DNA from: Moringa oleifera
Taxonomy: Eukaryota; Streptophyta; Magnoliopsida; Brassicales; Moringaceae
Assembly: GCA_021397835.1 (NCBI GenBank)
Contig: JAJFZO010000034.1
Span: 5,458,501-5,522,500, forward strand
Reading direction: 5' to 3'
Length of the DNA: 64,000 bases
In this document: one piece after another, positions 47,801-58,236 of the stretch
How positions within the stretch are numbered: position 1 is the stretch's first letter
Layout: every line of letters begins with the position of its first letter
Translations under genes and position numbers: made by a program
Notes under the pieces: generated by a model
Told to the model about the DNA's origin: nothing
Database searches by the model: none
Seen by the model: the letters and a program-made list of their open reading frames with translations, nothing else

Positions 47801-49387
47801 TTTTGCTAAGATAAAGAATTAGAAAAAAGATAATGGAAATGTTTGCTCATAAAAAATAGTAAAAAAATAATTTGAATTTTTTAGAGTTGGTTTTATTCAG
47901 TTAAGCTATCCAATATTATTGATTTGTATGTTTTTAGCCTTTTTTTAATGAAAATAATATTAAAACATACTTAAATATTCTTCATATTCCTTTAATATCT
48001 TGATCTTTAAAATCCTTGATCCTTGCCATTTAAGAACCACTTATTGTTTGTTTGGTGTATGGTAAGCAAACACACCCTTTTGTGTAAGAGTGCTATGACT
48101 TGGTACTATTTTTGTTTGAAACCCATCCCATTTCCCTTAATTGAAATAAAAACTATTTTTGTTGGTGTTAAGAAATCCACTTTACTTTTGCCATTGATAC
48201 AACCTCTTTCACCCATTTTGCTTTTGCTGTCATTGGTCTTTTCCATCAACACTACCTCACCTTTCTATTTTCAATTCCTGTGAAAGTTCCACCTATGTTT
48301 CTTCTTTCTCTTAAACCCATCCTTATTTTGATTTTTTCTCTGACCGACCATCTTCTGTGAGTCACTATAGTCCTCTATTCTCTTTCTCTTTCTCTTTCTC
48401 CTTATTGTCATTTTCTTTGAAGTATCACTTTTATCCTTATAGAATCCCAAAACTAAAAGCCCATTTAGTGCTCCTTTGCATTGCTTTAGTCCTTTACTCT
48501 TCTATTTGCTTCGTTTTCATTACATCAAATAAGGTATGGTACAAAAATAATGTTTTTATTCATTTATTGAATGGTTTGGAAATTATTGAGGAATCAAATA
48601 GAATTCATATTTTTTTATTTTTTTGTTTTTAAAAGAAATTTAAGATATGAAAAGAGAATTTAGCATGTTAGTTAGTCAATAAATAAGGAGCAATTAAATA
48701 ACAAAACAATGATAAATTATGATGTGTTTAATAAGGATGAAAAGAATGTGAAGGACTCTAGCTGCAAAAATTAAAGGATTTTCATATTTGTTATGTTGTA
48801 ATTATCTTGTTTTTGGTTTTATGTTGATTTATTTTCTTATTTTGTGTTGATTCTTTTCATTATTTTATCTCTTGTAACCTATATATAAATCACTTTAGTC
48901 AATAAAAGTTTTCTCTCTTTCAAATTCATCAATATTGACTTATAAACCCATTTAATATTTGAGGTGAGAAAAACAAAGGAGAAAAAAATATATTGAATTA
49001 CAAAATCAAGAACCAAGAAAGCTATTTGTGTAACTATTTAATCTTTGATTAGTGTTGACTTCTAAACTCTTTAATCTTAGTTCTCGCCTAGATAAAAACC
49101 TGTATGTGAAAATTACCGATGCTTATCTATGTAAAATCTATAATTCTTTGAAATTTTATATTGATTTTTTATTTATGTATATTGAACTAAATTATGTTTA
49201 TAAAGATGATTTATGTTATAATCAAATCCATTTAGAGGATTGATTTTAATTCAATGAAAATTATTAGTTTTTTTAGTAAGTTTAAACATTTTTCATGATT
49301 CATTACTGGCACAGTTATGTTCTATATGATTTATTTTGTCAATAACTTTGTGTGACGTATAGTTAGTTTGCTATATGTATTAACCTA

Positions 49388-49560
49388 TAACGACTTATTA
49401 AATATGCATAGTGACTTATTAGACAACCATGTAACATATTATCTCATTAAACAAACATAGTGACTTATTAAAAACATGCATATTGACATATTAATCAAGC
49501 ATAGTGACATATTAATCAATTATAGCGACTTATTACATAGATAAAATTACTTATTGAATA
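49388..49560. repeat. Short tandem repeat, unit about 26-30 bp
   Basis: The phrase 'catagtgacttattaa' or a close variant occurs about eight times ('gcatagtgacttattag', 'acatagtgacttattaaaa', 'gcatagtgacatattaatca', 'tatagcgacttattaca'). Unit length varies slightly. Confidence 0.65.
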
Positions 49561-50025
49561 GACATTACTTAGTTTAGTTTTGCATGTGTGACCATTCATG
49601 TACAACTAATTATCTAGGTTTTCCCAAGATTGTAAAGAAATTAGTGTTCTACGTTAAGTTCAAAGAGTTGATCATGGAGGGTTTCTCTTTGATTTTTGAT
49701 GAGTGTGCATGAAATGGATCTAAAAATCAACGGCATTGAAAATTTATGCAAAATTCTGAAAACTTCGATTGAAGGTATCTTTGATTTGTAGTCATTATGT
49801 AGTTGTTGGAATATTTTCATGTTTCAAATTTTATATAATGTAAAAACTAGTTGAGAGTCAGTTATGAATGGTTGGTTTTATGTGATATACTGCATAATTG
49901 CTTGATTTTACCTTATAATATTAAGTTATTTTTAAATTGTTTGTTAAGCAATTTGATATGACACTATGAAAGTGTAACAAAGTTTATGACCTCATAGTAT
50001 TAAGTTTTGGGTTAAGTTAATATGT

Positions 50026-50400
50026 GGCACAATAAAGTAATTTGATACTGTGACACTTCAGTACTAGATTAACAAGAAATTAAAAGTCACTGTATACTTT
50101 GTTAATGTATTATGACAGAAACAATAGTAACTATGGTGGTATGGCATGTCGCCATGGTATTATTAAAATAATTCTATTTCATTTCATTGGTCAACTAATT
50201 TACAGGTTAAGGTACTGTGACAATACAATAAAGCAATTTGATAGTTTGATGTTTCATTACTAAATTAGTAATAATAAGTAACTAGAAGTGCTATACACTT
50301 GGTTAATGCATTGCAATAAGAACAAAAATTATTATGGTATTGTAGTAAGTTACCATGATAGGGCAAAAATAATTCTATCACATTATTTTAGATGTTTCAT
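50026..50400. repeat. Tandem duplication of about 190 bp
   Basis: The block 'gcacaataaagtaatttgat' ... 'aataattctatttcatttca' (about 50,029-50,190) recurs as 'acaataaagcaatttgatag' ... 'aataattctatcacatta' (about 50,225-50,390), with the middle phrases in the same order ('ctatacacttggttaatgca', 'taagttaccatgat'). Non-coding. Confidence 0.65.
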
Positions 50401-52919
50401 TCCAAATTGACACCACGACACTAGTTCAAAACAATTGCTTAAAAATATCTTTTTAACATGTCATACTTGGAACATTCTTTATTCAAAAGTGACTAAACAT
50501 GCTTAACCAATTGATTGTATATGTAGCCCTTCTAAGCTATTGTTCTTATGTTTCATAAAGTATTACCAACCTACTGGTGATTTGAATCTTCGTCAACTGA
50601 TTTCTCATTAAAAGACACCATTACTCAAATTTTGTCGGCTACCATGTATCGTGACCAACACTCTCCTTATTAGCATAATAGTAACCTTTATGAAATGTAT
50701 AATATTTCAAAGTAATAAATCACTATGAAAACACACATCATATTGTGCCATTATAATAAGTAACTATATTTTGTATTAAATCATTGTTTATATTTATTAA
50801 ATCTTGATGATCCCACATTATAGTAAATCGTTATATTGAAAATTATCAATATTATTTAAATGTTATTATAAAATTTGTACTTTGCACTTATTCGTAAAAA
50901 ATCATTATTGTAATCAATAATACATTATCAGTGTATAATAAGTCATTATTACAGAATAACTAAACTAACAGACGTAAAACCAGTGGTGTCTTGTTCTTTT
51001 TTTCAAATAAGGGTAAAATGTTGCTCACACTTTAAACTGAGGTTAAAATCATAAAGTCAATAATTTAGAACATTTTTGAAATGTGAGAAATTTTTATTCC
51101 AATTATGGCAATTGGCTTTAGGCTTGGGCTTTACCACAAATTAGAATTAGTATTATTTAAGTTAAATAGAAAATGAATCTTTGTTTTCTTAAATTATATT
51201 TGAATAATAAATCTTAATTAAGCCTTGCTAAGATTAATTTGTATACATTATTGTTTTATTTAAATTATTTGTTGGGTTTTCATTCAATTTAATGAAATAA
51301 CATAAATGACAAAAAAAAAATTGTAGATCTTGATGATGGAATATGCAAGTTTGTTATAATGATGACTTCTTCTAAAATCTTAAACTAATTTTTTAAAAAA
51401 TTATTTGCATTGTCAAAAATTTAAATCAACACTGCCGTAATAAACTAAAACTTGTTTTGTAATATAAAAATTAAAGTAATAGTATTCTTAATAATAAATT
51501 AACTAAGGGTCTCTTGTAATGACAATTTCTCTTGTTATAAATTTTATTTTTAAATATATATATATATATATATATAGTTGTAATGATGATGAAGAAAGCA
51601 AATACATCTTTTAATAATAATAATAATAATAAATAAAAATAAAAATAAAATTTAAATTTAAATGGTAAATTAAATTAAAAATTACATGGTAATAATTATT
51701 TTATTCTATATTCTTGAGGTGAAGAATTATTTTGATGTTTCTTTAGCATAATGAAAATTGAAATTCAAAAAATTTCAATAAGAATAAGAAAAACTTAAAT
51801 ATGAAATAATAAATAAAATTAAAAAGGTTTTTATGAAAAAAATAAGGATCAATAGTATTGGTTGTTTTTTATATATTTTTTATTTTAAATTATTTATGAT
51901 ATTTTTATTTTTTTATGAAATACTTTTCAAACTACGTGTAAATATCTTTTGTAATACATGATTTAGATTTGTGATTGTTCTCAGAATATGATGGGTAATG
52001 GAGTACTCATACTTATCTAATATTCAATGACTTTTGAGTCTAACTTTGACCTCTATAGGTGAAATCTATCTTTTAATAACTCAAGTATGAGTTTAGAAAT
52101 GACTTCATATTTATTAAAGTTGAATAGATTTTATTAAGGTGAAAAACCACGCCCATGCTGAATTTTAATTGAATAACAAATTCAAAAATTTGAAGGAGAT
52201 GAGATACTCCTCATTGTCCTCATTTTGCAATTGTTGATTTTAAAAAGGAATTAATCTTTTTCAAAAGAAACCATTTCTAAATAAGTGAGTGTTAACTCCT
52301 TAAAATCTAAGGTTAAGAGAGAACGGAAGAAAAACCAAGAGGTTGAGTTAAAAGTATATAAGGATTTCAACTAGGAGTACATTAGTCACTTTATGGCCAT
52401 TTACAACCAAGCTAAATCAAGAACAATTGCTTAAGCACTATACTGATTTGGATGTTTCTTTCATCGAATAGTGGGTGGAAAAAAAATAAAAAATGCCCTA
52501 AGTGATGTTAAAGGAGGGTACCCAATTTCTAGTAACCTACATTAGCCACATCTTCTAAAGCTCATAATGAATTGGGAGCATTAATTTTTCCAATATCAAT
52601 TTTCTTTGATGTTTTTATTATAAACCCATTGGTTTTGAGCTCTTTTATATGTAATCCCCTAATTTTTACTTTTACTGTAGCCAATGATGAGCAAGAGTGG
52701 AAGCAAGATTTTGTAACAATTTGAGTTGAACTAAATAAAAGTTAACACCCTAAAATAAATCATAATACCAAGATGGAATTTCATTTACCAATAAAAGGTA
52801 AAATTTGATGAAGAAATACATTAATACAAAATCAAGATAAAAAACATAAAATAAAATGTAACTATTATTGCATAATTTTAACTATACATTAATACAAAAA
52901 TTTTCATTAAATTCATCAA

Positions 52920-54880
52920 TTATATAGTCCACATCAATAAAATTAATAATTTCTCTTTTGATGTATATGACCGTGTAGTTTGTAAGACAATCATTATCCA
53001 TCTTTTTCTTGAAGTTGTGTATTAAAAACATTCATGGCTAAAAAAGTTCTATTTGTTGTTACTGTAAAAACTGGTAGAGTTAGTACTAAGCGGATGAATC
53101 TATCAATCAAGAAAAAGTGTTCAAATTTTTTTGTTTCTACCAATACTTGATGCAACTGAGAAAGAGAAGCAACAGTTTGAAATTCTGCATGATGAACTAT
53201 TACATACTCATAATGCTCCAATTATCTTCTCTAAGCATCTGACTCATTTCGAGTAAAATCTTGAGCATAAAACTGTTGAACAAGAGTATAAATATTATCC
53301 AATTTTAATGATCTAAATCTATCAATGGAATCAAACTAAACTAAGAGTAAGAAGTTTCATTGTTTATTCAATGTATCCACTGTTCAACTGCATCAGATGA
53401 GGAATTCATCACAACTTTAAATATATTGTTGCAGTAATAATGTTCAAGTGCCTTTCATATATGGTGCACTTATATTAGCCATATCAATATCATCTTTTAA
53501 AAAAAAAATCAATATCATTTATTATTTTTCTCTACAAAATTAACAAGAGTAAGTAAAAAATATAATAAATCATACATTCAACTTCACGTTTGTTAAAAAA
53601 GTGTTTCATCCATCTTCTTGTAACTTTTGAAGAAGTATTTTATTTGTTGAGACTAAAAAGAATGTGATCAATAGGTCTTGAAATTTCATTTGCAATGCTT
53701 GACAAAGAATATTAGAGATTTCTAAAACTTTGTTCATTAAATGCAAGATAAACATGAACTCAAATGATCTATCTCTTTAAAAGCACCTTTAGCTTCTCCA
53801 CATGTATTAATATTTAGTCCATTGCCAATCATCTTTTCAAAGAAGAGCATCATTTGAGCTAAACATTTCAATTAAGCTACTAACTAAAGCAAAATGAGAG
53901 CTTTAAGGAGTGGCTCCAATTTGTTGCAAAGTATGAATCTAATTAGCTCTTACACCACTTTGAAGTTCCCCATAAGCTAGCAAATTAGTTATTTCATTTC
54001 TTTTGATAAATTTTAACTCGGAATGACACTTGAAAAAGAACTGACAAAAAAAAACTATACTTTATGCACTTTTTGGATGCTGCAACCAAAGCAAGTCGTA
54101 ATCCATAAGCAAGGCAATACACATAATAATTGTATTGCCAATCCTTGAGAAATAAGATTTGTCACCCATTCCATTTGTCTCATATATTGCTAGCTTTATT
54201 ATATCCTTGACTCCTCATATTTTGAGCCAAAAGAATGAAATGAGAAAGAACATTTGCATATCTCCTTTTTAGGAGGTGAAGTATTTGTATCATCAATATC
54301 AACAACTTGAAAAATCATTCTTGAGCAAAACTACTACAATCTATATATATTTTAGTATGGAGGCCATTTGTTCTTTGCTAGATTCATCAAGAGCTTCATT
54401 AACAAGAATATAAAACTTAGAATCCCCCACTTTTTTTTTCTTTAATGGATTTTGTTTAGTACTTTGTTAGCAAGAACGTTTAATGGATTTTGTTTAGTAC
54501 TTTGTTAGCAAGAACGTGCAGCAATTGTTTCTTAATCATGAGTGATGTATACTTGTAATTTTCAGGAACATTTTCTAAGACAACCTTAACAATTTTTTCA
54601 TTTGCTTTTACTTACAACTTTATCAATTCAATGAAGTTGCCATGATTAACAGAACTGTGGATTCATCATGACCACTAAAAGAATATTGTTTCATACGTAA
54701 CCATTTCCTAGAGTCTATAGAAGTCTTAAGTCTCTGACAGTTATATAAAATCTCTTGAGAAATTAGTTTAGCAAGATCTTTAACTACTTTTCTCTTGAAT
54801 TCTGGATGAATATTAGTCATTCTAAAGGAATGAGCATCAAAGGTTTCATGTTAAGTTCATTTTACATGATAAGAAAAGAA
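52920..54880 (-). pseudogene. hAT-type transposase-like pseudogene (DUF4371 / ZMYM1-like)
   Basis: On the minus strand the order is a DUF4371-type N-terminal part (54,820-54,520: 'PEFKRKVVKDLAKLISQEI', 'FSGHDESTV', 'YTSLMIKKQLLHVLANKV'), a middle part (about 53,990-53,600: 'LQQIGATPKSSHFALVSSL', 'SFEFMFILHLMNKVLEIS', 'LCQALQ') and the hAT C-terminal dimerisation region (53,221-52,994: 'FFLIDRFIRLVLTLPVFT'). This is the layout of plant 'zinc finger MYM-type protein 1-like' genes derived from hAT transposons. Many stops and frameshifts make it non-functional. Its head faces the two-domain UBL gene about 360 bp away. Confidence 0.82.
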
Positions 54881-55011
54881 AAAGCACGCATGCACACAAA
54901 CTTCATTTTCAATGAATTTTCTACACGTTTTGGAGCATGATTCTAGCCAAAGCATTCAAATTCACAAAACATAAATATTTTAGATGTGACAATGGAGAAC
55001 CAAATTCAGCA

Positions 55012-55018
55012 TATAAAA
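55012..55018 (+). promoter_or_regulatory. Candidate TATA box of the two-UBL gene
   Basis: CATATAAAAGG lies about 220 nt before the ATG at 55,237. This spacing fits if the 5' UTR contains a short intron ending at the CAG at 55,213-55,215. The assignment is positional only. Confidence 0.4.
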
Positions 55019-55236
55019 GGCCTTGCTTGGTCTGATGTAGAGCATCCCTCCTTTGTTGGAGCTGTGGGAATCGCTAGTGCGCAGGGTCAAAGTAACAGTA
55101 TATGGTCTGTTGTGTTAGTATATTGACATAAATCTTATATTTGTTATCTTTTATGCATCAATCTAATTGAACTTCATTTGTATTGTAGATAACTAACGAC
55201 TGCCATATCTTCCAGCAAGAATTTTGGCTAAGCACA

Positions 55237-55713
55237 ATGGAAAAGGCAACATTCATCATTGAAGGAAGGCAAATTAGGCCCGTAATTACCTTGTCAAAGT
55301 CAGCATCTATCCTTGATCTAAAAGAACAGATAGAAGCATGTGTTGGAGTTCCAATTATTCGACAAACTCTTTTCTATGGAAACGCCGAGTTAAAAGACTT
55401 TTACATCATTAGGAATTGCAGGTTTGGGACTAGAGTATCTGTTGGTCTTGTCGTTGATATAGCTCCCCATGAAATGGATATTAATATCACTGTTACAAGT
55501 CCAACATTTATTATTCCTTTAAATGTGAATCAGATGATGTCAGTGCTCGAATTGAAGCAGAGAATTGGGCAGATGTCGGATCTTGATGCGGAAAATATTA
55601 CTCTTTGGCATCTCTCCACAGAAATGCAAGATATTTTTTTATTAACTGGGTACTACATCCATGAAGGTTCCACCGTATACTGCTCGCCCAGAAGAAACAA
55701 TTTGATTAATTAG
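55237..55713 (+). CDS. Protein of two diverged ubiquitin-like domains
   Basis: Open frame of 158 aa without an intron. UBL1 is about residues 1-75: the 'SILDLKEQIEACVGVPIIRQTLFY' stretch aligns with the ubiquitin helix and following turn, then 'GNAELKDFYIIRNCRFG'. UBL2 is about 80-150 ('SVLELKQRIGQMSDLDAENITLW', 'YYIHEGSTVYC'). The protein ends NLIN, with no Gly-Gly. It shares the domain style of the three-UBL protein at 39.5 kb ('GVP(V/I)..QTL' in UBL1) and is probably a relative. A 3' splice-like TATCTTCCAG ends 21 nt before the ATG, again suggesting a 5' UTR intron. No targeting signal is seen, and function is unknown. The intact frame next to a decayed transposon suggests selection keeps it. 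Confidence 0.82.
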   Translation: MEKATFIIEGRQIRPVITLSKSASILDLKEQIEACVGVPIIRQTLFYGNAELKDFYIIRNCRFGTRVSVGLVVDIAPHEMDINITVTSPTFIIPLNVNQMMSVLELKQRIGQMSDLDAENITLWHLSTEMQDIFLLTGYYIHEGSTVYCSPRRNNLIN

Positions 55714-57942
55714 ATTCTGTTAAGAGGGTACTACTTTGTTGTTACTAAAAGCTCATGTCAAGCATAAACATAAACGGAATAATTATTTAGATAAAGTGAA
55801 AGAACTAAAGATTTTTAGTTAAGGTGTTTTACATTGGAGATGTGCCAATTCTAGTTAAGCCAAAAAGCACTGATCTTATACCTTTTGAATCATAAGGGGT
55901 AAAAGAAGTTCTTTAATCTGTCTTGTTTTTATAAAATGAGAGAAAAAAAAGAAAGAATTTCAATACATTTTGAACTTTGAAATACAGGAATAAACTCAAA
56001 AATGGAATTTTACTTTTTAATTTCTACATTTGCCCAATGAACAATTTTAGTTTCATGTCACATAGACAAGCGCTCTTACTCTTTTTATTATTTTTTCATT
56101 AGTTATTCAAATGGTGTAGCCCTAAAATGCTTTATTTTATCAAAGGAGATGGGACTAATTTTAAATCCCTATGTTCCCGAGATCAGAAATCTTGTATCTG
56201 TTGCCGTTTTATGTAAAGAAAGAATTTAAGATTGTTCTACAGTTTATCAAACTAATTGTATCAAATAATGGAGTTTTTAATGAGAAGAGGTATTCTTGTG
56301 ATGACATGTTTATATTTAGTATTAATGAAATAAATAATTCATTTACTTGTACCGTTGAGTTTTTTTTTTTTTTTTTTTGAGTATGCTAGATTAGGACTGA
56401 GTTTTAGATTATTAAATTATGTCTAAAGACAATCATATTGACAGAAAGAGGGCATAAATGCCTAGTGGGCTTAGTTGGTCAAGGTTTGTGAAAAAACAGT
56501 ATTAGATTTTAAAATATTTTTATTTTTATAATATTTTTTAAAAATTATCATAAAAATTGATTTTTTTATATTTTTAACATAATTTGGAGTTTATAATATC
56601 AAAAAAATTATATTTTATTCATAATTATATTTAAAATTGTGAATTATAAAATATAAACTAAGAAAAGAGACTCAGGGCTTGTCTTTTTATGATCAACTCT
56701 CTTTCCCTAGCCCTCATCCTCGTATATACGCTTAACTCTGAACCGCTCCTCATGGAGTCTTACATCTCACTTCTATTCTCTGGGATTTTCTGTCTTCTAG
56801 GCGTTGTTTCTCTAACACTTTTCTTGATCTTGAACTCCACAAATCAATTGGATCCACGGCTGATTGGCTGGTCAGCTGCTTTTTAGCCTTACGCATAGTT
56901 GAGTCAGCTTACAATAAGACCTAACTGAACATGCACATAACCTCCTAAAGTCACGGGAAGAGAATGGTGCATCTAATAAATTGAGCCACAACGGGTATTT
57001 GAAAAGGGAAGAAGGGAGAGAAGGGGGGGGGGGGGGGGGGGGGTGGGTGGAGTATTGCACTCTCTAGATCATCTTTGTAATCCCCCTACATGCCATCTTC
57101 TTAATCTCTTTCTATACCATGAAAAAATCAAGATTTTTTTTTTTGTGTTTTTCTTATTATTATTATTTTGTCCATCATGGTAAAGCTGGTGCCTAGTGAT
57201 ATTGTTCATCTTCTGTCATAATGGCCTCCATTCAATTGGCTTAACTCATTTTATTCTTCTTGTTTTAGCTAAGTGGTTAATGAGCCATTAAAGTGCATTT
57301 TGGCTGTCTGTATGTATAATTTATTTCTAACAATTTGAAAGGCTTCAAAATGCCTAACCTAAGTCCATTTGTTTGTGTCAACAAATCAACAATGCAATTC
57401 CATTTGGTGTCCGATCTTCTACTTGTAGTTGACAAAGCAATCCCATCAACATTGAACACATTAACGAGGGCTGATTTTATCCATTTTTGTTTTATGTCTG
57501 TTATTTTACATCTTTTTTTTTCTTTCAATTTTGGTGGGTATCAGCTTTAATGTTGTTAGCAGCTTTCCTTTTGAATTTGATATTTTTCCTTTTTTAGAAA
57601 ATATATCCTTCATTTCCAATTTAGGTCCACAGGGACTCAATAAATAGTGCCCTAATACTTGTCAGATCCACCATCAAAATTCGCTAATTCTTCTCATTCA
57701 TCTTTTTTTTTTTTTCCGTATTTCTGACAAAAGTTTGATACAGTTCTTCGACTGCGTGATCTTTCGCATACAGTTTCCGTACACCAGAGGGTGTTGACAG
57801 CGTGTTCCATGTAATAGGCATTCAAGCTAGCTAGCAAATATGCGACGTGCCTGAATTCCCTTTTCATATATATGATTGATCAGATCTGATTTTTCCAGGA
57901 AAGAGACAGAAATTTCGTGAGCCAACCTCTTCCTGAGTTGCC
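55714..57942. other. Intergenic DNA between two UBL genes
   Basis: No supported gene. An open frame of 65 codons at 56,689-56,886 is hydrophobic ('LLFSGIFCLLGVVSLTLFL'), but I do not recognise it. The G21 run at 57,023-57,043 and T-rich runs at about 56,360 and 57,705 stand out. Confidence 0.45.
57023..57043 (+). repeat. G21 homopolymer followed by TGGGTGG
   Basis: Twenty-one consecutive G residues, then TGGGTGG, preceded by a purine-rich 'gggaagaagggagagaa'. It is unusual in such AT-rich DNA. The tract could form a G-quadruplex, but homopolymers of this length are also prone to sequencing error. Confidence 0.85.
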
Positions 57943-58236
57943 ATGCTGGTGACGGTGGAGATACTGACGGGCAGCCTGTTTCATGTTGAAGTGGGTGACG
58001 AGGCCACAGTTGGTGATCTGAAGCGAGAGATCGGAGCACAGCAGAAGCTACCCGTTGATCGTCTGATTCTGGTCCTTGACAAAGAGCAGATCCAATATAT
58101 AAGCAAAGATCAAGATGGAGAGCCTCTGGTTAATTGTGGGATCAAAGATGGATGTCGCATCTACCTCTTCTTCACCTCTCTTGACGATCCCCCTGATCCT
58201 ACTCTTCCCTTCACTCTGCCTGATTCTCCCAACTAG
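57943..58236 (+). CDS. Small protein with a single ubiquitin-like domain
   Basis: Open frame of 97 aa. Residues 1-78 form one UBL domain: 'MLVTVEILTGSLFHVEV' corresponds to the first beta hairpin, 'TVGDLKREIGAQQKLPVDRLIL' to the helix and turn, and 'GIKDGCRIYLFF' to the last strand. A short tail rich in Pro and Asp ('LDDPPDPTLPF') follows, with no Gly-Gly. Codon use is more GC-rich than in the surroundings. A 3' splice-like TTTTTCCAG ends at 57,898, 44 nt before the ATG. It could be complete, or the last exon of a longer gene if coding exons lie upstream, though I see none. Probably a paralogue of the two other UBL genes. Function unknown. Confidence 0.75.
   Translation: MLVTVEILTGSLFHVEVGDEATVGDLKREIGAQQKLPVDRLILVLDKEQIQYISKDQDGEPLVNCGIKDGCRIYLFFTSLDDPPDPTLPFTLPDSPN

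Larger units (their letters stand above)
47801..52915. other. AT-rich intergenic DNA with small tandem repeats, no gene seen
   Basis: No domain is visible in any frame. Besides the two tandem repeats listed below, it holds an (AT)n run near 51,556-51,578 and an (ATA)n run near 51,612-51,632. Confidence 0.5.

Noticed and set aside
56689..56886. 65-codon hydrophobic frame
   Set aside because: Two possible membrane segments, but no known family, no promoter evidence and no conserved motif. Kept only as a remark in the intergenic entry.
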